Origin: Channallabes apus
Taxonomy: Eukaryota > Chordata > Actinopteri > Siluriformes > Clariidae
Assembly: GCA_030522415.1 (NCBI GenBank)
Contig: CM060114.1
Location: forward strand, 28,214,804-28,278,803
Length of the DNA stretch: 64,000 nt
Reading direction: 5' to 3'
Below are positions 39,101 to 54,100 of the stretch, in pieces; positions within the stretch are counted from its first letter, which is position 1; the number at the start of each line of letters is the position of its first letter. Position numbers and translations under genes: made by a program. The notes beneath the pieces are model-generated. The model was given only the letters and a program-made list of their open reading frames with translations. It ran no database searches and had not been told where the DNA came from.

Positions 39101-42100
39101 TTATCCAAGTTAAACGTGCCAATCAAACACAGCCGGGTAACTGGACTGCGATTATCGGAAGCCATTAGGATCATATTTGGTCATAAGATTAATTTGCGAT
39201 ATTCTATAAACTAGATATGCTAGATTAGTTGTGCAGATTTCCTATTTTTCACCAACGTAACTATAACATCATAACACCATTTTATGAAAAACGCTTTTCC
39301 TTTCTAAACAAACTGATCGTATCAGCCTTGAAAAACAATGTCACACTGTCGCCAAATTACAGATAAGCAGGGAAGTTTATTTACTTACATCATGTGGCTT
39401 GTAGTGCCTCTGTACACTCTACTCTTTCAGCAAAACTACTTTAACTTTAATCACTCATTATTCAGGTTTAGTAATCAAGAAATTGTCACCTATGCATGTT
39501 GAGTATTGACTTGTTCATTGACATGGGGTTGGACAAGTTTCGCACATGACATGGCTGGTAAAAAAAATAATAATAAAAAGACTTCATAATATACACCAGG
39601 AGATTCAGACTCTATAGATGATCAAAACTTACTATTCACTTTATTAGGAACAAATGTACACCTGAACATTTATGCAATTATCCATTTATTCAGTTGATCA
39701 TGTGGTTGGAGTGCAATGCATAAATAGAAAATAATAATAATAATTACCCCACTGTAAGAATGCAATGCAAAAAAATGTGATTTCAAAGTTGTTAGTGTCA
39801 GCAAGCATGGTTTGAGGATTGCCTGAGATTCTCACAAACAACAGTCTCTAGAGTTTAGACGTAATAATGTGACAGGAAGACTTCCAGTAAGTAGTGGTTT
39901 CCGCAGATGAAAATCTTCTTGAAAGGGGTCAAAGGAGAATAGCCAAAGTGGTTTGTGCTGACAGAAAGCATACAGTAAGTATGTAAAGTAAATAAACATT
40001 CTTTACATCCGTGGTAAACAGAAAAGCATCATTTAATCTCAGGAATCCCCTGAATCCACCTAAAGGGATGTGTAAAGCTTCTTCGCGATAATGACAGTTG
40101 TTCAAAGCGCTATACAAATAAAATTGAATTGTTTTTTTTATTTTGCATTTACACCCTGTACTATCCCTACTTTCTATTTGCACATTTTTCTACTCAGCTA
40201 TGACAAAGAAATTGCCTCAATGTGAGACAAATAAAGGTAAATCTTATGTCATCCTATCTAATTACACAGGGGTAGCTCAGTGGTTAAGGCATTGGACTAC
40301 GGTTCGGAAGATCCCAGGTTCAAACCCCACAACCACCAAGTTGCCACTGTTGGGCCCTTGAGCAAGGCCCTTAACCCTCAACTGCTCAGATGTGTAATGA
40401 GATAAAAAATGTAAGTCGCTCTGGATAAGAGCGTCTGCCAAATGCCTAAATGTAAATGTAAATGTAATTATAAAGAAAGAAAGTGACTTAAAAGTGGCCA
40501 GTTAATCTACAATATATGGACAAAAGGATTTGGCCAAATCTGATAATTATTAAATTCAGGTATTTCAGTCAGACAATCTTAATGCTTCAGCATACCGAGA
40601 CATCTTTGTCCCAGTTTTGCCAGTTGTTCCAGTTTGGGGAAGGTACTTTTCTATTCCAACATGACTGTCTCCCAGTAACGAAGCTAGGACTATAAAGACG
40701 TGGTTTGAGGAGTTTAGTATGGAAGAACTTGACTGGCCCTAACACAGAGCCCTGACCTCAACCCCATCAAGCACCTTTGTGATGAACTAGAGCGGAGATT
40801 GCGAGTCAGGCCTTCTTGTCCAACATCAGTGCCTGACCTCGTAAACTCTACAGAATGAATGGACACGAATTCCCACAGAAACACTTCAACATCTTGTGGA
40901 GAGCCAGGAGCTGACTCCACCTAAAACCAGCTTAATCCATATACAGTGGTGTGAAAAACTATTTGCCCCCTTCCTGATTTCTTATTCTTTTGCATGTTTG
41001 TCACACTTAAATGTTTCTGCTCATCAAAAACCGTTAACTATTAGTCAAAGATAACATAATTGAACACAAAATGCAGTTTTTGAATGAAGGTTTACGTTAT
41101 TAAGGGAGAAAAAAAACTCCAAATCTACATGGCCCTGTGTGAAAAAGTGATTGCCCCCCTTGTTAAAAAATAACTTAACTGTGGTTTATCACACCTGAGT
41201 TCAATTTCTGTAGTCACCCCCAGGCCTGATTACTGCCACACCTGTTTCAATCAAGAAATCACTTAAATAGGAGCTACCTGACACAGAGAAGTAGACCAAA
41301 AGCACCTCAAAAGCTAGACATCATGCCATGATCCCAAGAAATTCAGGAACAAATGAGAACAAAAGTAATTGAGATCTATCAGTCTGGTAAAGGTTATAAA
41401 GCCATTTCTAAAGCTTTGGGACTCCAGCGAACCACAGTGAGAGCCATTATCCACAAATGGCAAAAACATGGAACAGAGGTGAACCTTCCCAGGAGTGGCC
41501 GGCCGACCAAAATTACCCCAAGAGCGCAGAGACAACTCATCCGAGAGGCCACAAAAGACCCCAGGACAACATCTAAAGAACTGCAGGCCTCACTTGCCTC
41601 AATTAAGGTCAGTGTTCACGACTCCACCATAAGAAAGAGACTGGGCAAAAACGGCCTGCAGGGCAGATTTCCAAGGCGCAAACCACTTTTAAGCAAAAAG
41701 AACATTAAGGCTCGTCTCAATTTTGCTAAAAAAACATCTCAATGATTGCCAAGACTTTTGGGAAAATACCTTGTGGACCGACAAGACAAAAGTTGAACTT
41801 TTTGGAAGGTGCGTGTCCCGTTACATCTGGCGTAAAAGTAACACAGCATTTCAGAAAAAGAACATCATACCAACAGTAAAATATGGTGGTGGTAGTGTAA
41901 TGGTCTGGGGTTGTTTTGCTGCTTCAGGACCTGGAAGGCTTGCTGTGATAGATGGAACCATGAATTCTACTGTCTACCAAAAAATCCTGAAGGAGAATGT
42001 CCAGCCATCTGTTCGTCAACTCAAGCTGAAGCGATCTTGGGTGCTGCAGCAGGACAATGACCCAGAACACACCAGCAAATCCACCTCTGAATGGCTGAAG

Positions 42101-45100
42101 AAAAACAAAATGAAGACTTTGGAGTGGCCTAGTCAAAGTCCTGACCTGAATCCTATTGAGATGTTGTGGCATGACCTTAAAAAGGCAGTTCATGCTAGAA
42201 AACCCTCAAATAAAGCTGAATTGCAACAATTCTGCAAAGATGAGTGGGCCAAAATTCCTCCAGAGCGCTGTAAAAGACTCGTTGCAAGTTATCGCAAACG
42301 CTTGATTGCAGTTATTGCTGCTAAGGGTGGCCCAACCAGTTATTAGGTTCAGGGGGCAATTACTTTTTCACACAGGGCCATGTAGGTTTGGATTTTTTTT
42401 TTGCCTAAATAATAAAACCCCTCATTTAAAAACTGCATTTTGTGTTTACTTGTGTTATCTTTGACTAATAGTTAAATGTGTTTGATGATCAGAAACATTT
42501 TGTGTGACAAACATGCAAAAGAATAAGAAATCAGGAGGGGGGCAAATAGTTTTTCACACCACTGTATGGGCAGAGTACGAACATAGCCTAGCTGTCGGTT
42601 GGAACACACCTTAACTTACCTCAGTTTCCACAAGTTAGCTAGTTTAGCTTTAGCTTATCATAAACTCTAAGGTGGTTAATGGTAATTTATAGACTAATGT
42701 TAATTTGCATTCTATTGAACTCCTTCATCCATACTCTACATGTCATCTTGTGTCAACACCTACAGTACATTTCTTGTGGTAAATTAACCTCCAACATGCT
42801 AAAGGTCTTCACAGCTAAGTAGTCAAGTTTACTGATTCCAGTTAGCTAAAGTGATGCATAGCAGACAGCTAGCAGTTTGATACCTGCAATGCAGCTGTAA
42901 TTGAAATCACCCACACCACTAATTATGAATTATTTTAAGGCTTTATATCAGTTTAACTGTTACATAAAAATTCACTCCCTGTAAACTTGTCACGAATTGG
43001 AAATCTATCTAGAGCAACACCAGTTTTTGTACGTTTCAACATTGGGGTCTATGAGGATTGAATCACTTTTGGAGCCAGCTCCTAGTGGTCAATCGAGGAA
43101 CAGCATGTTTTTTGGCACTTTCATATTGGACTCGGATGCCTTTGAACCGGATGATGCCCTTTGCTTGAAACATGTCATTAAAACAAGCTATAATTATTGT
43201 TTATTGTTAGTAATTGGATACCATCCAACATTATTGTTAGACGTCCCATTCAGTAGGAGCTTGTAATTCAACAGATGTTGCCGTTTTATGAATTACACAG
43301 CAAAATCATCCATTGTGTGGGAGAACACGCAGTCATATGAAAAGCTCCATCTGACATATAACAGCATTTATTGTACCTAACCTGAGAGCTTCTGGAGACA
43401 AAAACATCTCTGACAAATGTACATAGTGCCACTGAATATAAAAGTGAGGACCAATTAAAAGTGAGCTTTTAAAACAATAGTGATGAATCATTCCTCTAGA
43501 AGGGCAAGAGTCACAGAAAGCTTTGGATTCCAGCTAGAAAAAGTCGCTAAGCCTATAAATAAATAACTAAATAAATACTTTAAAACAGGAAGCGACTGAG
43601 GGATGTTTTGCATCTAACCTGAAGTACATGAGAGCGTGTGTAGGAACAAATGAAGGTCCAGGTGGGCTGGAAGTGTGTGGAGTGTGTTGTTGGAGTGGAG
43701 TCTATTTAGAAATGCGACACACACACACACACTCAAAAGGAGCTTCAAGGCCATTCAGTTCTGTTAACTTACAAAAAGGGCCTGCGGTGGTGGTTCACAA
43801 AACCACAGCATATGGCAGAGTGGCGTCATGTCTTATCTGTAGCACACACTGTCAGAAAAAAAGTGTTCTTCACTTTATTCCTCTAGGGAGACCATGAAAC
43901 GTTCTTTGCAGAAGCCAACAACAGAGGGATTCCCTGTCAGAGTACAGTCTTCTAGGAAGCCAAACAACCCTTACAAATGCTACTTACTGTATGATCTCAG
44001 TTAGCAAACTAGCTGCCTAATACAGTACAGTATACTTTTTTCCCCTATATTCCCTCTAACTTGGTCCTGTAGCTGTAAATGTTAAAGGAAGCTAACACAG
44101 GATTCTTTCCTTCACAGAATGCTGGCTTGTGCTTCTTAGAATCTTGGCACTCTTAATCTTGGAACGCACTATCCGCACTCTTCCACATACAGTACATGAG
44201 ATCACAGATTGCCTAATGTTGCCATAATTGACAGAGAGAAAAAAAAAAAAAAAAAGTACCCCACCCCTCTCAACAATCAACAATACAATACAGGTAGTCC
44301 CCTACTTACAAACGAATTCCATTACAGATTACAGGAGCACGTCTGTAAGTCAGATTTGTTCGTAAGTCAGGGACTACCTGTATAACTGGTTTTGCTTGTT
44401 TAGATTGTGTTCACACTTGTAGTTCAGTTTTCTTTTCGTTCGGACCAAAGCATAAAATGATATATCCGTTTTGGTTTCGCTAATATAAAGTCCTGGTTCA
44501 CTTTATGGTTGTTGAAAATGTTGAACACATTTTCAACATCGGACCAAAAGACGCAACAGAAGGCATGTGGATTATATATGGTGGTGTCTTCAACACAATA
44601 ATAAATAAATAAGTGAAATTTCTCACTCACTCACCGTCTTTACCACTTTATCCTGTATACATAGTCGTGGGGACCTGGAGCCTATACCAGAAAACTTAGG
44701 GTGTACACCCTGGACAGGGTGCCAATTTATCGCAGAGCACACACATTCACACACTAAGGGGCAATTTGGGGACGGCAATTAGCCTAATCTGCATGTCTTT
44801 GGAATGTTGTAGAAACCAGAGTACCCGGAGGAAACCCACCAAGCATAGGGAGAGAATGCAAAATGGCATCTGGAAATGCAAACTAGAAATCGAATCGGAC
44901 CTTGGAAGTGCAAGATGACAGTCCTAACCACAAGCTAAATTTATTTAAATTAAATAAAAAATGCAAACATTGATCTTTAATTCTGTGATAGACTCTCCGT
45001 TTAAATAACAAGAGCGCTCAAAAACATACGTTTCATTAAACTGTTCAATAGTCGATTTGCAAGCACTCCTTTACAAGCACTGCTGGGTTATCACATGCTC

Positions 45101-48100
45101 ATGTGGTGTCCATAGTGAATGTCCTTGGATACTCATCAAGTGTGACATTTAATTTGGCAGTGTTTAATTTATTAATGACATTAGGTTTTTCATTTTTTTT
45201 TTTTTTTTTTTACTTGTCCAGTACATGGCTAATTATCAGGAAATAATGCCTGTGACATAGCTAGGAATTTTTCTCACTCTCGGTCCTCAACGCCGTCTGT
45301 CTTCCGCTGCCTCCTCATCACCAGATGATGCTTTACACACTTGTTCAAGAGAATCAGAACAACTGCAGCAGAGTTCTTTTTAATCAAAACCAAACATGTC
45401 AGAAAGGAAGAAACTCAGATTGGACTGTCTGCTTCACGTCTGTAACACTAGCCTCCCAAGCACTCCTTTAATGGCCCAAACATGTGGAAGTGACTTGAAC
45501 ACCCCTGTATACTGTATGTCATACAGTATTTGTACTTACAGTACAGTACGTACTTTTTAAAGGGGGGAGTTTAGTAAAAAGTTTATAACTCTAAATCTAC
45601 CTTTAACACATATCTGACTTACATGTTTCCAGTGTGACTCAGTGCTCGCATGTGGGTATTTCCAAACTCTGCCAAACACAGACGCTGCCTGTAGGCTGAT
45701 GACAAGACGTTATTTTTTTTAAACCAGAATAGACTATGATCAAGTCTAGATCAGATTTGATATCTTAAAGCTATGGAAAAAAAATTACCAGTAACTGATG
45801 TGATCTAAAAGCAGATGTTTGTCTTCATTTCTTTATCACTCGTCTTAAAGGCGGAATGAAGTTGGGCAGCACATAGTAATATACTGTACAGGAGCACGAG
45901 CTCGGTCGTTTTCTCCTTCTGGTCTTTTTTTTGCTTGCAAATACACAGATCGCTATCGGTGGAAAGCAAGCAGAAGCCTGTCTTATATCTCGAGGCCACA
46001 AAACACTCCTACACCCCTTCCTCTGAATAACCTAGATCTGATTCTTATCACTTTTGGCCATTTTTCTCACATTTTCTACAGCAACCCCAGCTCTCCATAC
46101 GAAAAAGGATTTTCATAAAGATTACACTTATGTAACACGGTATTGCTTCCAGCGAGGTTACTTGCACCGCCACCCCCCCCCCACCCCCACTTTATACCAT
46201 ACAAGAGACGTGACTGGAAAACAGCTGGAATATGCTGAAGAGGGCTGAGAGGGTTTTAGTTCATCAGTATGTCTACAGATCCCTATGATATCTCCTGCTC
46301 TGCTCAGACATTTTCATTTAAAGCAGCCTTAAGGAGAGAAGAACAGGGCAGGAGCACGCACACAAGCACACAGTGGCACTGGAGACTTCATAAAGGGCGC
46401 CGATTGCCCCGGGCAGCACGGAAAATGGTTCTGGAAAATCTATTTAAATTTGAAGACGGCTTATGACCTTTCATGGAACATAATACGAGTATTTGATTCT
46501 TACACTTAATAATAGCCATTCGTTCTTTTCTCTTTTTTTTTGTCACCACGTGTACGTTGAGCTCCTGTACTGTACTCCCCGCAGCTTTTATATTCACAAA
46601 GAGGAAAAAGGACTCAGGGAATCTGAGAACGCGTACGAGTGCCAGCTGTTTTTTCAATCTTATCTCCATATCAAAAGTGTTCTTGACGTGTTAATTACAC
46701 TACTCATGCTTAACAATAGGGACCCTAATGAGTCAGTCATGTGTGTAGCCATGTGCATACAGTATATGAGAGGTGTGTGGATGTCGTTACAGTTCCTTGT
46801 GATATGTGGCAATATCCTGACAGCGGGAAACAAAAAGAAAACATGCTAACGTTCATTGAGTAATATAGACAGATGTACCAAGCTTTTTGTGCTTGTAAGA
46901 GCCAAAACGCATAACCGTATACAGAAAGTGCAAAAGTGGAGTTTTCGATAACAGATCATTTCAAAATGTTCGATAAAATACACAGCACAATTCCCAGTTT
47001 ACAATTAACACCTGTTTACACAAGATAAGTCAAAAATGATCCGCACCCTGATTATAGTAAACCGTCTGTTAACCGTCTTTTCCGTTAAAGGCTACTATCT
47101 TCCCACTCACTGCTGTGCAGGTGTGTACGTTTTACATCAGTTCTGTTGTAACTGCGGTGAGAGCAAAAATGGACGCCCCACTTGTGATTTGCATGACAGT
47201 CGAGCAGCGTGCAATGATTCGATTTGTTTTTTGTGGTCTAAACGTGTACCCGCTGCCGAACCATCTCACGGAAGAGCGTAAAACAGAAGTGTTTGGATAT
47301 CTGCAAATAAAAATGTGACTTATACTCTAAGGAAGGTGATGGATGGACACGGTGTACTGAAAAACACGGAGATTATGTTGAAAAACTGTGTATTGGTCTT
47401 TTCTAAAAGTTAATTAAAATTACCATTTTTTTAAATATAATTTTGAGCAGAATTAAATTCTACAGTCAGAGTGCGAATTATTTTGAAAGTAAATTTTTGT
47501 CCCTTTAGAATCCTAAATTGTTGAAGTAAGGCTGGAAAAGATCTAACATGACCTGTGTTGAGCTGTAAAAAACTATTATTGAATATCTTTAGCCTAGGCT
47601 AGTAGCACCCATGACTTCAACTGCGTGGAATTTAATTTGCACACTCATAAGCATGATTTTAAAAATGTACATCTGTTGAATTTTGGGATGAACTAATGTT
47701 TTTTTCAAGGTCGATTTTTATTTTATTGTTTTATGACATAAGGCCGTTTTCCATTGAAATTTCATTGAAAGTAGCATTTTTTCTCCCCCCGGGGTCCGAC
47801 TGCAAGGAAACATAGCCTACTGTATGTGTTACCTCAAGCTCGGTCAAATACTCTTAGGAAAACCCCATTAAAATTCGTTCAGTAGTTTTTATGTGATGCG
47901 TGCACAAACAGACAGACAAACAGACAGACAAACAGACAGACAAAAAATCCCAAAACCATCTTGACTTATTCTATTACTCGCCCCACGTACCCCCAATTTT
48001 TTTTCACAAATATCTTCAAATGTACAGACGCGCCAACTTTACAGTTTTATTATATGTATAATGTAAAGTTTTGAAGTTAAAGTGCAACATTATATCTTAA

Positions 48101-51100
48101 TCATATTTAAACCTACAGTAATGTTTTAAAGATCTATACATGTTGATGCAACAGCACTTTGACTTGATTTCATTCTTTTATTGGACTTTAAACAAGTGAT
48201 GAATTGTGCATTATCTGCAAAGGTGCCTTCTTTTGATATGCATCCCTTTGGCAATTCCCACTGGTTAGAATCCAGCTATAAGAACGATAGACTGGCCTTT
48301 ATTGTCCTGTGTTTGAGGCTCTTGATTAATTAAGACAATCAGAAAAATTGCTGAAATGGTCATATAAGTCAGTTGTCTCAGAAATTGTTCCAGGCTTATG
48401 GGGAATCCTCCTGATGAGTGGTGCTATCGCCCAGATCACACCTCGGGCAACTTTGCGGGCAACTTCTAATGAAGAGGCAGTTTTAATCCACTGCCTCTTC
48501 ATTAGACACATGACTACTGTTAATAAGAATCTTTGAGAATCAGCCAGTATAACAATGAAACCCTGAAACAAAGAAAGCCAGTGTGCTGCAAACTCCTGTA
48601 GTTCATTTAAAATTTATAAAACCCTCAGAGGCATGATGGCAGCTCGATGTCCTGTGTTCAGTGCAACATCTGTGTTGTGTCAGTTAGCAATGCATATGAT
48701 CACACCATACAATTCACCAAGGAATCAGATTGGATTCCAATCCTTATCTAGCATTTCCAGCCAGTCCTACTCATTCTGAATGAAATGATCTGATAAAACT
48801 AATGATGGACTATCTGCGGATTAACGATATTGAGCTACACTACAAAAGTATGTGAACACTCCAAAGATAAAAGCCTTCCTGAAAGGGAGAAGGACAATGT
48901 AAGAGCAAAGACAAAGAAAATAAATCTGAAAAGGGATGTTCAACAAAGACAATGGTTCATGTCGACAGACTTATGGAACATTTGCATTTAGCGTATTTCT
49001 AAAGGAAAAAGCAACGTTACTGTTTTCGGCCACATGACAGCAGTGTGGGGAAAGAGGACAGAGATTTAGTCAAGTTGATTGGAATGCTTTACATTGTATA
49101 TTCATGCCAAAAGCGTATTAAACTCATGTTATCAAACTTAAGAACAAATCCGACTTACGAACACGCTCCTGGCATGGAACTTGTTCATAATCTGGGGAGT
49201 ACCTGCACTACGTCCTTACTGCGTTTCTACTGCATTCCTGCCCATGTGCACCCAATTTTTGTGGACGTATAGTAGTGAGTACAATATGTGGCTCAGTGTC
49301 CTGTAGTTAAGCAACTGCTTTATATCTTTTTCAAGGTTGTATTGAATAGCCTATCCAGCGAACACTCTCATGTCTCAAACCAATCTAAGTGCTGGGATTA
49401 TATTATTGCATTATTACTCTGCTTATTCAGGTCTCGGCTAAGGTTTTGTATGAGAAAGGTATGAGAGGTTTAAAAAAAAAAACAGCATTTGATCAAGGAA
49501 ATAAATAGCCATTTGATATTCCGGAATATCCAAACAAATAATAAAAGCTCCATCAAATTAAACATAGTGAAGAATTTGGAAGGCGATCTAGAAAAGTGTA
49601 CAAATCAGTGACTCATAAACAAGCAATTACTCAGTGTGGCTTATGAAAAATGGGACGGTGATACAGTCATACCGCACCGAACAACGTTTCTACCAAGACA
49701 TACCTCTTGGGGCAGAGAAGGGAAAATACAATTTGTGATTTTTAATTAACTCGCAGATTGTGAACAACTTCCCAGGGTGAACCGTATATTTCAGAACCCA
49801 GGAATAAGTTTTTACTTCAGTATATATTTCAATATTAAGATATTCCTTAGTGATTCGATGATTCAATCATTTGGTTAGGGTCGCCACCTAATGAATTATG
49901 GCTATTTCTGTTTTTAGTTTCTTAGCTTCCACCAAGTGTCGTAAATAACCAAAGTATTCAGAAAGTTAGCATAGGGATGGGGATTTTTAACACCTGTTTC
50001 TTTTAACACCTGTTACTTATACAGTAAATGCTATAGACAAGGCAAGAAGAAACCATTTAGTGTTCCAGTAAAGTTAAAGTAAAAACCATAAGGTGTAGAA
50101 AGAATTTCATTCCTGCAACAGACATAACGCATATCGTAGGCCTAACAGGCACAACTTTTTAAAGGTTTTTCACCCTAGATTGTGGTTTGGCTTTGTGATT
50201 AGACCCTATACTGTACATCAATTCAATTGCTAGAAGACTGAAAATGATTGCATTACAATCTCCTGATACCCTGCTTCCTCATATCAAGACATTAATTTTT
50301 AGGTTCGCTGCACCTTAAACTTCACTCTGTCTAGCTTAGACCTGATGTCCTCATTAGTCCTCATAATTAATAGCACCATAAGAATGGGTCAATCTCATTT
50401 TCTTGTTCAAAGACAATGCTTAGATTTTATACTTATCAGGTCCTACTAATTCTAAATATACGGGGGGGAAAATACATGCACAATTAAAGCTCGGGTCTTG
50501 AGATTATACTGTATATACCAGGAACGATTCTTGGAGAATTCGAATTTGGATTTGAAGCAGAAATGATAGAGTAACTCAAATAACCACTCTTGAGAACCGT
50601 GGCGAGTAGAAAAGCATCACAAAGCAATCTGAACCCTGAGGCAGACAGGATTTAACAGCACTTAGAAATCTGAGGCTATGTGGTCACAGGATCATTGAAA
50701 CCAGACAGCCGAAGATGCCAACAACAAATCTTCAGCTGTCGGGATTGAGTAAGCAGAACATTGAGATTCAATTATTGGTCACATGTACCTTTCAGAACAA
50801 TGATACTATTATTATTTTTGTGCACATATGCCAGTTAGGAATGTGGGGTCAGAGCACAGGGTCTGCCAGGACACAGTGCCAACCAGAGCAGAGCACTGTT
50901 AACAGGATTAACAATGGCAGCTTGTCAATGCTGGGGCTTGAACCCCTGACCTTCCAATGAGCGAACCAGAGCCTTAACTGTTTGAGCCAGCACTGGCCCA
51001 CCACCTTTACATGAAAATCATAGGAGGTTCAGAAATTTCTGAAACTACATCGTTCTCATCCTGATGTTTGATGTAAGCATTAACTGAAGCTCTTGTACCC

Positions 51101-54100
51101 ACCGCTCTGCTGCAACATAACTGAAAAACTGCATCAATATTTATTATTAATACACCCTGAGAGCTTTTTCACTTATATGCAATAATCAATAATTCATACT
51201 TTCGCCATGCCAGTGAGACCATATTAGGAAGAAGCATAGATATAATAGATAACTGAACTTTTTGACTATTATTCCTACTGTACCACATATTGGGAAATAA
51301 AAAAAGCCTTGCAAAAAGTCATGCAAATGACCAGATAAATCCTGTTTGCATAAATTTGGCTCAGTTTAGAAAATTCCAGGAGGAATATTCGAAACTAATG
51401 AATATACATGTAGTGAGATTGGCACACACAGCGAAAACAGGTTTCATCAGGCCCGCGAACCTAAATCATACTTTGTTCAACTTTCCCCTGCAATGCTTTA
51501 AAGTGGAGTGTAAGCAACCAGCAGCGTGAAGCTCCCCAGTAATCATATTAACAGCCTTCTTTCTGCTCCTCTTCTCCCCTCCATCTGCTGCACAGCGCCG
51601 TGCTACAGTAGTGTCAGGAAGCATCGCAGCAAATTGTCCAATCTAATCACCAATGTCATTACATTGAGATGTTCGATTTCCTCAGAAAGATATTACCTAG
51701 GTACATTGTGTAGAAGGCATAATGGATTAATTTACAAGTGGTTTTAATGTTCCTGCCTTTTTCGCCTCGTCTTCGCTCTCATTACTGCGGCTCACTCTCT
51801 CAGGTTGGCACATGGCCATTGATGTTGCCTCAAGAGTGCTGTGTTTCGACAGTAAGCCATTCTGTCTGATCCACTGAGTCCATTCACAATCAATAAGGGC
51901 CTCACAATGCCATTCGACACCGATCAGCCACAACATTAAAACTATTAACATTAGAACTGCCTTGGTTTTAGGTTCCCCTTGTGCCCTCACTGGGTGCCTT
52001 GGCCGCCTACCATCCTGTCACCAGTTTTCTGATACATAACTGATCACTTTCAATCAAAGGTATTCAAAAGTATTGTAAATTGGGGTTGATGTCAGTGTAA
52101 TGGCTGGTCGGTGTACATGTGACGTTAAAACTGTACACGCTTACATTCAGCACTTTAGATGAGCCTGTGCTCCGCAAACGGTTCTCCAAAAAGAAAAGCC
52201 AATAAAATGTACTTGGAAAAAAGTTGACATTATATTACTCATTTACTCATCTAAAACACTTTATCCTGTATACAGGGTCGCAGGGGGACTGAATCTCAGT
52301 AAACTTAGGACAAAAGCCAGGGTGCACTCAGTGGCAATCCACTGCAGGAGACACACTCTTTCACACACTATGGGCAATTTGAATCTAAACTGCATGTCTT
52401 TGGAAAGATTCTGGAGCACCTGGAGACATTCTGGAGACCCACCAAGAACAGGGAGAACATGCAAACTCCATGGACACAGAAACGGGAATCGAACCTGGCT
52501 GGGAATCAAACCCAGGCCCTGGAGGTGCAAGGCAACAGGGCTAACCCAGTAGGCCACCGTGACGCTTGATTACTCACCCACTCAGTCACTCACTTATCGT
52601 CTACACTGCTTTATCCTGTATTCAGGGTCGCGGAGACCTGGAGCCTATCCAACTAGTAATTAGTGGTTAACAGTATGATATTTACTTTATAATTCCACTT
52701 GTTCTGGTTAAAATATCAGCTGACATCCTAAATAATGTTACCTGAAAACCTAGTGCACTATGTAGGGATTATGTATAATCCCTTGTTCCACACACTAAGT
52801 AACTCACTTGATTAGGGGTTAGAGAGGGATTTGGAATTCAGCCTTGTGCTAGGAGTCAGTTAGATTTGTATCTGACTTTAGGTGTAAATAAAACAACACG
52901 ATTTATGATATCATACTTGTTTTCTTGCTGAAAGTTCTTCAGTGACTGGTTTAGAATGTGGGCAGCTGCTCTCTCCTCAGTACTACGGATCGTACAGACC
53001 TACTTTCACCCATGCAGTCTTGCCAACTTAGCGACTTTGTCGCTATATTTAGCGAGTATTCAGACCCCTCTAGCGACACATTTTTTAAAAAGCGACTAGC
53101 GACAAATCTAGCGACTTTTTCTGGTGTTACTGGAGACTTTTGCAGACTTTGATATGTCGGTACCGTACCGTACCAATCTTAGACTTGACGCAGTAGCTTC
53201 CGCTGCCACCTGCCCCCTCCCCGTCCCAAAGCATTCCCAGAGTCCTCTCTCAGCAGTCCCTCAACACTGCACCCATGCTGCGTCTGCGGTTATTACAACA
53301 CCTGTGACATGGTGAGGCACATACAGTGGTAAAACATTCCAGTGCTGTTGCTATCTATTCTCACTATCTCGTGGAAAGCCACGCATCCAATCAGATTACT
53401 CGGTCGGCACTAATTGTTGTATAATAAGTATTTATAAGGACTTTAGCGGAAAGAATGAATAAACAAGCTGATTCGTGAGCTTTCAAAATTTCTTCTCTGT
53501 TCTCTCCAGTTGCTTCTTATTTCAGTACTAGTACAAAAGAGCTCTTAAACCTCAACAATGAAATAACAGCCTTGGTGAGGTCACACACTATGCCAGCTCT
53601 AAGCTCTGTAAGGTTTGTGTGTGTGTGTCAATCCAATAGATGTCTACATGCGGTCTGTTTCTGGAATTCGGTTGTGACATTTTGCTTTCCCCCCTTTTTT
53701 TTTGTTGTTTCTTGTTGAAGAAAAAGTTCAATCAATAATCAATACAAAGTTATTCTCACCTTTCAGCCCCATAGTGAAATATTGCTATCCTAATACTGTA
53801 GGACTGGTCTGCTCCAGGATAGCAATTTCCTTATTCACGTGGCACTGAATGGTTTGGATGTCTGAATGATTTCAATCCTGTGCTACGGCCTTCGCGAGAT
53901 CTGAACATATATTTGATTTATTCGAGTTTGCATTAGAGTCAGGGTCACAGAAAACAGGCTGCATTCCCCATCAGTTACTGCACACCACCTATCCGCAGGA
54001 AGTGTTTAACACCCTTTTGTCTTTGTTCCTATACAACATGTTAATTTTATTTGCTTCTTCATGTTCGCACTTAATTAAAATGCTCTTGCACTTACATCCA

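Noticed and set aside
40263..40345. tRNA-like head GGGGTAGCTCAGTGGTTAAG
   Set aside because: Head of a family 5 SINE, with a second copy at 63592; not a functional tRNA.
44290..44381. Stable hairpin as a possible microRNA precursor
   Set aside because: TA-flanked palindromic MITE with related copies explains it better.
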